From NCBI GenBank assembly GCA_009840735.1, contig VXNF01000046.1, positions 1 to 32,049 on the forward strand: 32,049 nucleotides of DNA, in the 5' to 3' direction. The stretch is from Acidimicrobiia bacterium. GTDB taxonomy: Bacteria > Actinomycetota > Acidimicrobiia > Acidimicrobiales > CATQHL01. The first letter of the stretch is position 1; every line of letters starts with the position of its first letter. The notes beneath the pieces are model-generated. The model was given only the letters and a program-made list of their open reading frames with translations, ran no database searches and was not told the origin of the DNA. Shown in pieces: positions 16,188 through 23,697 of the stretch. The translations under genes were made by a program, and so were the position numbers.

Positions 16188-16952
16188 ATGGTCGCGATGC
16201 AACAGGTCTGGCCCCGGTTCATCCCGGCGGTGGATCACCTCGAGGCGTACGAGCACGTGCCGCGCCCCCACGGCACCGACCGGCCGTGGGTGATGCTCTG
16301 CATGGTCACCAGCGTTGACGGCGCGGTCAGCGTGCAAGGTCGCTCGGCTCCTCTGGGCGGCCCGACGGACTGGGCGGTGCTCACCGCCCTGCGGGGCCGC
16401 GCCGATGCCATCGTGGTGGGCGCCGGCACCGCCCGCAGCGAGGACTACGGGCCGCCGTCGGTGGCGCCCGAAGTTTGCGAGCGCAGGCTGGCGCGGGGCC
16501 AACAGGCCGCGCCGCTGCTGGCGGTCGTGAGCGCCGCGGGCGAACTGGATCCGGCGGCGCGGCTGTTCGGCGGCACCGAGCGGGTGCGACTGTACCTGGC
16601 CGGGGCGGCGCCGAAGAGCCGCCGGCAGGCGCTCGCGGCGGTGGCCGAGGTGCGCACGGTCGGCGACCGGGAGGCCGACCCGGCGGCGATCACCGCCGAC
16701 CTCGCCGCGGAGGGCCGTTCGCTCATCCTGCTGGAGGGCGGACCGCGGCTGAACGCCTGCTTCGCCGACGCCGACCTGATCGACGAGTTCTGCATCACCC
16801 GGTCTCCGCTGCTGGCGCCCGGCGGGCCGGGAATGATCGAAGGCGCCGAGCCGGGCGCCGGGCTCTCGCTGCACCTGGACCGTCTTCTCACCGCTGACGG
16901 CATGACCTTCGCCCGCTACCTGCGGCGGCGCGAGCCTCACGAGTCGGCCTGA
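16188..16952 (+). CDS. RibD C-terminal-type pyrimidine reductase family protein
   Basis: The 254-residue product matches the RibD_C (dihydrofolate reductase-like) fold: MLCMVTSVDGAVSVQGRSAP at the N-terminal strand, then GRADAIVVGAGTARSEDYGP, and a LLEGGPRLNACFADADLIDE segment typical of this family. Members reduce a pyrimidine intermediate of riboflavin synthesis, but stand-alone actinobacterial homologues have uncertain substrates. The deaminase half of RibD is absent. GGAG lies 6 nt before ATG 16188-16190, so this start is well supported; the longer open frame is an antisense shadow and repeat region. The 3' end overlaps the convergent small membrane protein gene by 16 bp. No other riboflavin gene lies in the window. 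Confidence 0.85.
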   Translation: MVAMQQVWPRFIPAVDHLEAYEHVPRPHGTDRPWVMLCMVTSVDGAVSVQGRSAPLGGPTDWAVLTALRGRADAIVVGAGTARSEDYGPPSVAPEVCERRLARGQQAAPLLAVVSAAGELDPAARLFGGTERVRLYLAGAAPKSRRQALAAVAEVRTVGDREADPAAITADLAAEGRSLILLEGGPRLNACFADADLIDEFCITRSPLLAPGGPGMIEGAEPGAGLSLHLDRLLTADGMTFARYLRRREPHESA

Positions 16953-17194
16953 GCCCCGTCGGCGGCGGGGACGGGCGCAGTTCCCAGCGCCGGCGCCACG
17001 AGGCGCGCACCGACGACGCTGCCGAGTTGGAAGACCCCCCACAGCGCCCCCCACAGAAGGCACGTCAGGGCGGCGAGCACGACGGCGCGCCGCCACAGGT
17101 AGACCCGCCGCGGCTGCTGGCGCACCGCGGCGGTCGGACCGGTTGCTGCGCCGTGCGCCTCGGGCGGCGCAGCGATGACTGCTGTGCATTCCAT
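16937..17194 (-). CDS. Small single-pass membrane protein divergent from lexA
   Basis: The 85-residue product has about 35 soluble residues, one strongly hydrophobic helix (about residues 37-60, VVLAALTCLLWGALWGVF) and a short Ala/Pro-rich exterior tail. I do not recognise a named family. In many Gram-positive genomes the gene divergent from lexA encodes an SOS-induced division inhibitor with a membrane helix and a LysM domain (YneA/ChiZ type); the position and topology fit, but no LysM domain is present here. Start ATG 17194-17192; CAGGCT, one base off TANNNT, lies 7 nt before it, so a leaderless transcript is possible. The 3' end overlaps the RibD-like gene by 16 bp. Coding reality is likely from GC-rich third positions and the clear helix. 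Confidence 0.6.
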   Translation of the reverse strand: MECTAVIAAPPEAHGAATGPTAAVRQQPRRVYLWRRAVVLAALTCLLWGALWGVFQLGSVVGARLVAPALGTAPVPAADGAQADS

Positions 17195-17399
17195 ACCCGC
17201 CAGCCTGACCGGGGGGTGTGACAGGCCAGCGTGCCGGGCGGCCGCCGAGCCCCTATTCGCCCTAATTCCTTGACAGGCGTTCGCCGAGCTGACAACATGC
17301 GTACCGATGCGACAAGTACATGCAGCAGAAGAACAGAAAGCGGACCGAGCAAGTGCTCCATCTGCGATCCTGACGAGTGGCTCGGGGTGCATGACAGCA

Positions 17400-17428
17400 T
17401 TGTAACTCGAAACACTTGTACATATCAA
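17400..17428 (+). promoter_or_regulatory. Candidate lexA promoter with an overlapping inverted repeat
   Basis: TTGTAA (17400-17405) and TATCAA (17423-17428) are separated by 17 bp. The inverted repeat ACTTG-N7-CAAGT (17414-17430) overlaps the -10 element and could be a LexA operator. The canonical Gram-positive SOS box CGAAC-N4-GTTCG was not found. A 12-bp direct repeat CCAGATCCGCAA (17431-17442 and 17447-17458) lies in the leader. Confidence 0.4.
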
Positions 17429-17474
17429 GTCCAGATCCGCAACCGCCCAGATCCGCAAACACACGGAGGGAAAC

Positions 17475-18158
17475 GTGAGCAACGAGACGACGACCCGCAC
17501 CACCGAAGGTTCCGGGCCGCGGCCCGGGGCCGTGGCAAAGCTGTCCGAGCGCCGCCAGGCCATCATCCGCTTCGTGGCCGAGTACACCCGCGAGCGCGGC
17601 TACCCGCCGTCGGTGCGCGAGATCTGCACGGCCGTGGGGCTCATCTCACCGGCGTCGGTCCAGCGCCATCTGGTGATCCTGGAAAAGCAGGGGTTCCTGC
17701 GGCGCGACCCCACCAAGCCCCGGGCGCTGGAGGTGAACTACGACCCGATCTCGGGCCACGCGGTGGACCGCCATCCGGTCAGCTACATCCCGCTTGTGGG
17801 CGACGTGGCGGCGGGTTCGGGCGTGCTGGCCCAGGAGAACATCCAAGAGACGTTGCCGCTGCCCGCGGAGTTCGTGGGCCATGAGGACGCGTTCGTGCTG
17901 CGGGTGCGCGGCGACTCCATGACCGGCGACGGCATCCTGGACGGCGACCTGCTCGTGGTGCGCATGCAGCACCTCGCAGGCGAGGGCGAGATCGTCGTGG
18001 CCGGCCTGCCGGGCGACGAGGCCGCCGTGAAGCGCTTCCAGCGCGACGGCGACGAGGTGGTGCTCGTGTCCTCGAACCCCGACTACCCGCCCCGGCGCTA
18101 CCCGGCCAAGGACCTGCGAATCTACGGTCGGGTCGTCAGCGTGCTGCGCCAGCTATGA
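17475..18158 (+). CDS. lexA: LexA, SOS response repressor and self-cleaving protease
   Basis: The 227-residue product has an N-terminal winged helix-turn-helix (about residues 25-75, PPSVREICTAVGLISPASVQ) and a C-terminal S24 peptidase domain. Seen: the cleavage site Ala113-Gly114 (DVAAGSG), nucleophile Ser148 (RGDSMTGDG) and general base Lys186 (EAAVKRF). RecA-stimulated self-cleavage relieves repression of DNA-repair genes. The start is GTG 17475-17477 with GGAGG 6 nt upstream. The 280-bp upstream region is noticeably more AT-rich than the surroundings and probably holds the autoregulated promoter. The 3' end overlaps the convergent dapE gene by 23 bp. A neighbouring small membrane protein is divergent. 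Confidence 0.97.
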   Translation: MSNETTTRTTEGSGPRPGAVAKLSERRQAIIRFVAEYTRERGYPPSVREICTAVGLISPASVQRHLVILEKQGFLRRDPTKPRALEVNYDPISGHAVDRHPVSYIPLVGDVAAGSGVLAQENIQETLPLPAEFVGHEDAFVLRVRGDSMTGDGILDGDLLVVRMQHLAGEGEIVVAGLPGDEAAVKRFQRDGDEVVLVSSNPDYPPRRYPAKDLRIYGRVVSVLRQL

Positions 18159-19227
18159 CCGCCGACAGCGCCGCGTAGGTCGACTCCAGGGAGTCGCGGG
18201 TCACGTACTCACCTGCGGTGTGAGCCAGTTCGGCGTCGCCGGGGCCGAAGTTCAGCGCCGGGATGCCGAGTTCGGCAAAGAAGGCCACGTCGGTCCAGCC
18301 CAGTTTGGCGCGCACTCTCTCGGGTCCGCCCCCGGCCGCCACCACCGCAGCCAGCAGCGGATGCTCGAGCCGCGGGGCCGCGGCCGGCGCCATATCCAGC
18401 AATTCGACGGCGTCACCGGCCGCGAGGTGCGCGGCGAACAACCCCCGGACGTGCTGCTCAGCTTGCGCGGCACTCCGGTCGGGGGCGAAGCGATGGTTCA
18501 GCACCAGCGCCGCCTCGTCGGGCACCACGTTGCCCGCCACCCCGCCAGAGACCGACGTGGCCTGCAACGCCTCCCGGAATCGGCAGCCGTCGACCACCGG
18601 ACAGCGCGGCTCGTAGCCCGACAGGACCTCCAGCAAGCCGCCGAGACGATGGACGGCGTTGGTCCCCATCCAGGGCCGCGCCGTGTGCGCCCGCTCGCCG
18701 GCCAGCGTGATGCGCAGGCGCATCGTGCCCTGACAGCCCGCCTCGACGACCGCTCCCGTGGGCTCGCCGAGCACCGCGGCGTCGGCTCGGAGCAAGTCCG
18801 GACGCGCCGCCTCCACTTCGAGCAGCCCGCTGTGCTCCCTGGCGATCTCCTCGGCGGCGTACCACACGTAGGTCACGTCCACGGCCGGGTCCGCATGGGC
18901 GGCAGCGAGCGCCATCATCACCGCCAGGCCGCCCTTCATGTCCGCCGCGCCCAGCCCGGCGACCCGATCGCCACCGAGGATCGGCTCGCTGTTGTCGTTC
19001 GACGGCACGGTGTCCAGATGCCCCGCCACGAGCAGGCGCAGCGGACGGTCGCCGGTGGTGCGCGCCACCACGTTGTGGCCGATGCGGCTCAATTCGAGCC
19101 ATTCGCAGCGGGCGCACCACGCCTCTACCCGGTCCGCCAACGGCCCCTCGGCCCGGCTGACCGACGGGATGCCGATCAACTCTGCGGTCAATTCCACCAA
19201 GTCGGCCGGCGGCGCTGGGAGATTCAC
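18136..19227 (-). CDS. dapE: Succinyl-diaminopimelate desuccinylase
   Basis: The 363-residue M20 metallopeptidase-family enzyme hydrolyses N-succinyl-LL-diaminopimelate in lysine and meso-diaminopimelate synthesis. Zinc-site residues are visible: His70-x-Asp72 (VAGHLDTVPS), bridging Asp97 (GAADMKGG), Glu126-Glu127 (YAAEEIA), and the later EPT and GPGD segments. The start GTG 19227-19225 lies 13 nt after the dapD stop; a longer open frame lies inside dapD. The gene follows dapD, which makes its substrate precursor, so the DapE function is preferred over other M20 peptidases. Its 3' end overlaps lexA by 23 bp tail to tail. Confidence 0.93.
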   Translation of the reverse strand: MNLPAPPADLVELTAELIGIPSVSRAEGPLADRVEAWCARCEWLELSRIGHNVVARTTGDRPLRLLVAGHLDTVPSNDNSEPILGGDRVAGLGAADMKGGLAVMMALAAAHADPAVDVTYVWYAAEEIAREHSGLLEVEAARPDLLRADAAVLGEPTGAVVEAGCQGTMRLRITLAGERAHTARPWMGTNAVHRLGGLLEVLSGYEPRCPVVDGCRFREALQATSVSGGVAGNVVPDEAALVLNHRFAPDRSAAQAEQHVRGLFAAHLAAGDAVELLDMAPAAAPRLEHPLLAAVVAAGGGPERVRAKLGWTDVAFFAELGIPALNFGPGDAELAHTAGEYVTRDSLESTYAALSAVIAGAAR

Positions 19228-19240
19228 GTCCTGAGTCCGC

Positions 19241-20074
19241 TCAGGTGGCCGCCCCGTGGTCGCGCAGCACGTCGTTGAGGACCGACTTGTCGTGGCGCTC
19301 GCCCGGGGTGAGTCGCTTAACCACCAGCACGCACGGCAGGCCGAACTCACCGCCGGTGAAGGTGCGCGGCCGGGTGCCGGAGACGGCCACGCACCAAGAC
19401 GGCACGGCGCCGCGGCCCAGTTCCTCCCCCGTGGCGGCGTCGATCACCGGAATGGACCCGGTGAGGATGCAGCCGGCGCCCAGCACGGTGCCCTCGCCGA
19501 CCCGCGCCCCGTCGGCCACGATGCAGCGGCTGCCGATCAGGCAATCGTCGCCCACGAGGACCGGCGTGGCCTGCGGCGGCTCCAGCACGCCGCCGATGCC
19601 GACGCCGCCGGAGAGGTGAACGTTGGCGCCGATCTGGGCGCAGGACCCCACGGTCGCCCAGGTGTCCACCATCGTGTTGGCTCCCACGTAGGCCCCGATG
19701 TTCACGTAGCTGGGCATCATTACAACACCAGGGGCCTGGTAGCTGCCCCAGCGCGCCGATGCGCCCGGCACCACCCGCACGCCACGTTCCTGGTAGCGGG
19801 TCTTCAGCGGGATCTTGTCGGCGAACTCGAACGGCCCCAGCTCGGTCGTCTCCATCTCGGACAGCTTGAAGAGCAGCAGGATGGCGTGCTTCAACCACTC
19901 ATGGACGACGACGTCGCCGTTGGGGGCTGTCTCGGCCACCCGCACTTCGCCTGCGTCCAGCAGATCGATGGCCGCACCGACAGTCCGTAGGGCGTCGGGG
20001 TTGCCTGCGGAGAGCCCGACGCGCCCGGCCCACAGCTGGCTGATCTGGGCTTTGAGATCCGCGCGGTAGACCAT
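19241..20074 (-). CDS. dapD: 2,3,4,5-tetrahydropyridine-2,6-dicarboxylate N-succinyltransferase
   Basis: The 277-residue left-handed beta-helix acyltransferase succinylates tetrahydrodipicolinate. The segments MMPSYVNIGAYVGANTMVD, ATVGSCAQIGANVHLSGGVG and IGGVLEPPQATPVLV match the enterobacterial-type DapD closely, including length (about 274 residues), rather than the longer mycobacterial form. The ATG 20074-20072 start has a TAGCCT box 6 nt upstream and no ribosome binding site, so the mRNA is probably leaderless. dapE follows after 13 nt. The type difference could reflect lineage-specific inheritance or transfer; base composition is not visibly unusual. Confidence 0.95.
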   Translation of the reverse strand: MVYRADLKAQISQLWAGRVGLSAGNPDALRTVGAAIDLLDAGEVRVAETAPNGDVVVHEWLKHAILLLFKLSEMETTELGPFEFADKIPLKTRYQERGVRVVPGASARWGSYQAPGVVMMPSYVNIGAYVGANTMVDTWATVGSCAQIGANVHLSGGVGIGGVLEPPQATPVLVGDDCLIGSRCIVADGARVGEGTVLGAGCILTGSIPVIDAATGEELGRGAVPSWCVAVSGTRPRTFTGGEFGLPCVLVVKRLTPGERHDKSVLNDVLRDHGAAT

Positions 20075-20080
20075 GCGCGC

Positions 20081-20086
20081 AGGCTA
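20081..20086 (-). promoter_or_regulatory. -10 hexamer TAGCCT of a probable leaderless dapD transcript
   Basis: TAGCCT on the minus strand is 6 nt before the dapD ATG. The 16-bp string TGCGCGCAGGCTACCG (20074-20089, plus strand) recurs exactly in the clpP promoter (27087-27102). Confidence 0.55.
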
Positions 20087-20139
20087 CCGGCGCCAGCGTG
20101 CGCCGACGGCCCGCTGGCGGCGAGCCGCGGGGATGTCCG

Positions 20140-21108
20140 CTACTGCTGCTGTTGCTGGTGCTGTTGGGGCCGGGACCCCAGCGGAGGCCCTTGGGTCACG
20201 GCGCGGGGCCAGCTGCGGGCGCCAGGCGACGGCGCGGGTTCCACGGCGGGACGCTTGCCGATGACAACCTCGGCTTCCACTTCCGCTGTGGCACCGCCCA
20301 TGAAAACGCCGCGCACCGGCGGCACGTCGCCGTAGTCCCGGGCGCACCCGATGACGACGTGGCGCTCGCCCACGGTTCCGCCGTTGGTGGGATCGAAGGC
20401 GCACCAGCCCGCCCCGGGCACCGCCGCCTCGATCCAGGCGTGGGTCTGCACGCTCACCATCTCGGCGGTCTCGTCGCCCGCGGCGGTCTCGTCGGCCGCG
20501 AAGAGGTAACCCGACACGTAGCGGGCCGGCACGCCGACGCTGCGCAGCATCCCGATCGCCAGGTGGGCGAAGTCCTGACAGACGCCGGCGCCGCCGGCGA
20601 GCAATTCTTCCAGCGACACGCCGATGTCGGTGGCGCCGGACTCATAGCGCAGCGCGCCCCGCACCTCCGCGACCACCGCCGCCAGGAGGTCCGGCACCGA
20701 CCGGGCGCTGTGGGTAGCCGCTGCGGCCCGCGCCGCGACGCTGTCGCCGGTCTGCCAGTCCACGTGGGGCGACGGATCCAGGAACTCGAAGTGCCGCGCC
20801 CGAAAGTCGGGATCCGCCAGCGCCTCGACGGGGGTGTCGGGCGGCGGCGCTGGACGGGGCAAGGTGTCCACGGACGTCTCGGCGGTCAGTTCCAGCGCTG
20901 TGTGCGCGATCCTCACGCCCACCTGCTCCACCGCGGTGCCCCAGTAGTCGAACGCGCTGAGCACCTTCGTGGGCGGCTCGTTGGTCAGGCGGAACGACAC
21001 CACACGCTGCGTCTCATCGTCGCGGGGACGCACTCGAACCTCGTTCTGGGACTCCCGGACAGGCTCGGAGTAGCGGAAGTGCATCCGATAGCGGATATCC
21101 AGCTTCAC
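20140..21108 (-). CDS. Transglutaminase-like cysteine protease family protein
   Basis: The 322-residue product has an N-terminal bacterial transglutaminase-like domain (KLDIRYRMHFRYSEPVRESQ, family-typical) and a core with the catalytic triad Cys177 (AGVCQDFAHL), His223 (QTHAWIEA) and Asp239 (AFDPTNGG). Such enzymes may hydrolyse or transfer on peptide amides. The C-terminus ends in a Gln-rich run (PQQHQQQQQ) encoded by CTG/TTG triplets on the other strand. It starts at ATG 21108-21106, 10 nt after the Alpha-E stop, and is the last gene of an ATP-grasp/Alpha-E/transglutaminase operon. Comparative genomics links this trio to synthesis and processing of an unknown peptide; the actual substrate is unknown. 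Confidence 0.9.
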   Translation of the reverse strand: MKLDIRYRMHFRYSEPVRESQNEVRVRPRDDETQRVVSFRLTNEPPTKVLSAFDYWGTAVEQVGVRIAHTALELTAETSVDTLPRPAPPPDTPVEALADPDFRARHFEFLDPSPHVDWQTGDSVAARAAAATHSARSVPDLLAAVVAEVRGALRYESGATDIGVSLEELLAGGAGVCQDFAHLAIGMLRSVGVPARYVSGYLFAADETAAGDETAEMVSVQTHAWIEAAVPGAGWCAFDPTNGGTVGERHVVIGCARDYGDVPPVRGVFMGGATAEVEAEVVIGKRPAVEPAPSPGARSWPRAVTQGPPLGSRPQQHQQQQQ

Positions 21109-21118
21109 GGGCGCCGCC

Positions 21119-22099
21119 TCACGTTCCCCCGAGGCCGCCCGCCTCGCCGGGTCGCAGGTACTGGGAGCGGACCGTCGGGAAGTCCAGCGGCGGCACGACC
21201 TCGACGGCGATCTCGCTGGCCACCTCGGCTAGGTCCCAGTGCAGCGCCGACAGCGCCGGCACCGGCGCCTGCGCCATCGCCTCCTCGATCTCTCCGAGCT
21301 CGAGGCGCGCCCGCAGCAGACCCACCTTGCGGCGCGAGCCGTCGAGCGCGCCCGCGGTCGCGCCGATGTCCTTGAGGCGATCCTCGGCGCGCAGCAGACA
21401 CGACTGCAGCGAACGCGGCAGGTCGGTCGCGAACAACAGGTAGCGCACCGCCCCTTCGGGGTCCGGCGCGTGCCCGTGCCGGCGGTGATAGGCCTGCAGC
21501 GAACTGGTCAGCCGCAGCATCCTGGTGGCGTCGATGGTGCCGCGCGGGTCGGTGTAGCCGGCGACGATGAGCCCCACGGTGAAGATCGACCGTTCGATCA
21601 TCCGTCCGATCACGATGAAGGCGTACCCTTCGTCGCGCCGCATGCCCTCGTTCAGTACGCCGCTGATGGCCAGGCAGGCGCGGCGGACCATGAGCAGAAC
21701 CTCCTGCAGCCGCTCCGGCGGCGGCGCCGCGTCGCTGAACTCCCGGAACCGCAGGTACAGGCCGTTGGCCTCCTCCCAGAGCTCGATCGGTATCCGCTCA
21801 CGGGTCGAGCGAAGCTTCTCGCGCACGGCGCTGACCGCAGAGAGGACCGAGCCGGGGTTGCCGGTGTCTGACAGCAGGAACGCGAACAGCTGCCTGCGCC
21901 CTTCGAGGCTCCCCACCAGCGCCGCCACCGACTCGAGGCCGAGCGTCTTGACGAGCTGTTCGATCTCGACGCGGGCCTCGTCGCCGCGCAGGTGGATGAT
22001 CGAGTTGGCGGCGTAGTCGAGGCAGCGAACGGTCGCCTCGGTCCGCTCCAGGTAGCGGCCCACCCAGAGGAGCGCGTCGGCGTGACGGGCCAGAATCAT
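21119..22099 (-). CDS. Alpha-E domain protein
   Basis: The 326-residue, mostly helical product starts MILARHADALLWVGRYLERT, the hallmark of Alpha-E proteins, and has internal FIVIGRMIERSIFTVGLI and LLRAEDRLKDIGA segments. No known catalytic motif is visible; the domain is named for conserved helices rich in Glu. It nearly always accompanies a circularly permuted ATP-grasp enzyme and a transglutaminase-like protein, as here. The start is ATG 22099-22097, 22 nt after the ATP-grasp stop, and the transglutaminase gene follows after 10 nt. Function unknown; it probably acts with the ATP-grasp partner. Confidence 0.92.
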   Translation of the reverse strand: MILARHADALLWVGRYLERTEATVRCLDYAANSIIHLRGDEARVEIEQLVKTLGLESVAALVGSLEGRRQLFAFLLSDTGNPGSVLSAVSAVREKLRSTRERIPIELWEEANGLYLRFREFSDAAPPPERLQEVLLMVRRACLAISGVLNEGMRRDEGYAFIVIGRMIERSIFTVGLIVAGYTDPRGTIDATRMLRLTSSLQAYHRRHGHAPDPEGAVRYLLFATDLPRSLQSCLLRAEDRLKDIGATAGALDGSRRKVGLLRARLELGEIEEAMAQAPVPALSALHWDLAEVASEIAVEVVPPLDFPTVRSQYLRPGEAGGLGGT

Positions 22100-22121
22100 G
22101 GTCGCCGCCGCGTGGCCCGCG

Positions 22122-23606
22122 TCACTGGTGCTCCGGCGCCAGAACCCAGGTGTCCTTCGAGCCGCCGCCCGCGGAGGAGTTGACGATGAGCGACCCTCGC
22201 CGCATCGCCACGCGGGTCAGCCCGCCGGGGAAGACCTGCGTGCGCTCGCCGGTCAGCACGAACGGGCGAAGGTCCACATGGCGGGGCTCGAGCCGTTCCT
22301 GGGTGAACGACGGCAGGCTCGAGAGCTGCACCACCTCTTGGGTGATCCAGTTGCGGGGGTCGGCCTCGATGGCGGCCCGGGCGGCGGCAAGCTCCTCGTC
22401 GTCGGCGTGAGGGCCGATCATCACCCCGTCGCCGCCGGAGGAACCCACCGGCTTCGCAACGAGTTCGTCGAGGCGGCCCAGCGCCTCGGCACGCTGGTCG
22501 GGATCCCACATGAGGTACGTGGGGACGTTGTCGATGATCGGCTCGTCGCTGAGGTAGTAGCGGATCAGATCGGGAACGTAGGCATACACGGCCTTGTCGT
22601 CGGCGGCGCCGTTGCCGAGGGCGTTGCAGACGGTCACCGTTCCAGCCCGCAGCGCCCCGAGCAGCCCCGGGACTCCGAGCATGGAGTCCGGGCGGAACAC
22701 CACCGGGTCCAAGAACGTGTCGTCGACCCGCCGGTAGATCACGTCCACGGCGATCAGCCCCTCGATGGTGCGGACGTACACCGTGCCGTCGTCCACGACG
22801 AGGTCGCGGCCCTCCACCAGCTCCACGCCCATGGAGCGGGCCAGGAAGGCGTGCTCGAAGTACGCGGCGTTGAAGATGCCGGGCGTCAGCACCACGACGT
22901 GGGGCGAGTCCGCGCCGCCAGGCGCCATCGATTCCAGCGTCGAGCGCAGCATCCGCCCGTACTGCTCCACCGGCTGAGCGGCGTGGTCGTAGAACAGCCA
23001 GCTGCACGCTTTGGCCATGGCCGCCCGGTTCTCGACCACATAGGAGATGCCGCTGGGGTTGCGCAGGTTGTCCTCCAGCACCCGGTAGCGGCCCTCGCCG
23101 TCGCGCACCACGTCGATCCCGGCGACGTTGCAGCGCGCCCCGTGGGGCACCTGGATGCCCATGGCGTTGCGCTCGAAACCCCCCGAAGAGACCACCAGCC
23201 AGCGCGGCACCACTCCGTCGGCGATGGCCGCGCCCTCCCCGGCGTAGAGGTCCTCGAGGAAGCAGTTGAGGGCGGCGACCCGCTGGGTAAGGCCCCGTTC
23301 GAGCTCGTCCCACTCGGCCGCCGCGATCAGGCGCGGGAACAGATCCATGGGCCAGATCCGCTCGGTGCCTTCCTCGTCGCTGTACACCGTGAAGGTGATG
23401 CCCTGCCGGCGGAACTCGTCAGCCACGAGCCGCTCGAGCCGGCGCAGTTCGCCCGCGTCGAGTTGGCTGAACCGCTCGACGATCCTGCGGTAGGCCTCCC
23501 GGACCGAGCCGTCGGCCTCGAACGCCTCGTCGAAGCCCGGGCCGGGCCGATAGCCGTCGAGAAGTCCAGCGTCGGGGGCGGGCGTCTGGTCGGCCACGAA
23601 GCCCAT
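22122..23606 (-). CDS. Circularly permuted ATP-grasp type 2 protein
   Basis: The 494-residue product has the family's diagnostic order: LNCFLEDLYAGEGAAIADGV, then VLEDNLRNPSGISYVVENR, KPVGSSGGDGVMIGP, RHVDLRPFVL and VNSSAGGGSKDTWVL at the C-terminus. ATP-grasp enzymes activate a carboxylate as acyl-phosphate and ligate it to an amine or thiol, so a peptide-ligase role is predicted; no substrate is known. The start ATG 23606-23604 (MGFVADQTPAPD) is preferred; an upstream extension of 29 residues is rich in Arg/Ala and unlikely. It heads the three-gene operon and is divergent from pcm across 91 bp. Confidence 0.93.
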   Translation of the reverse strand: MGFVADQTPAPDAGLLDGYRPGPGFDEAFEADGSVREAYRRIVERFSQLDAGELRRLERLVADEFRRQGITFTVYSDEEGTERIWPMDLFPRLIAAAEWDELERGLTQRVAALNCFLEDLYAGEGAAIADGVVPRWLVVSSGGFERNAMGIQVPHGARCNVAGIDVVRDGEGRYRVLEDNLRNPSGISYVVENRAAMAKACSWLFYDHAAQPVEQYGRMLRSTLESMAPGGADSPHVVVLTPGIFNAAYFEHAFLARSMGVELVEGRDLVVDDGTVYVRTIEGLIAVDVIYRRVDDTFLDPVVFRPDSMLGVPGLLGALRAGTVTVCNALGNGAADDKAVYAYVPDLIRYYLSDEPIIDNVPTYLMWDPDQRAEALGRLDELVAKPVGSSGGDGVMIGPHADDEELAAARAAIEADPRNWITQEVVQLSSLPSFTQERLEPRHVDLRPFVLTGERTQVFPGGLTRVAMRRGSLIVNSSAGGGSKDTWVLAPEHQ

Positions 23607-23697
23607 GCTAGATGACGGCGGCCACGGCGCTGCCCGCACCAGGCGCGCCGCGCCGGTCTTGGCGCGGGGGTACATTCGCCGCGGGGGTGCCATCGCT

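Noticed and set aside
17195-17474. Canonical SOS box CGAAC-N4-GTTCG upstream of lexA
   Set aside because: Only half-sites (for example GTTCG within GGCGTTCGCC) were found; none pairs at the required spacing.
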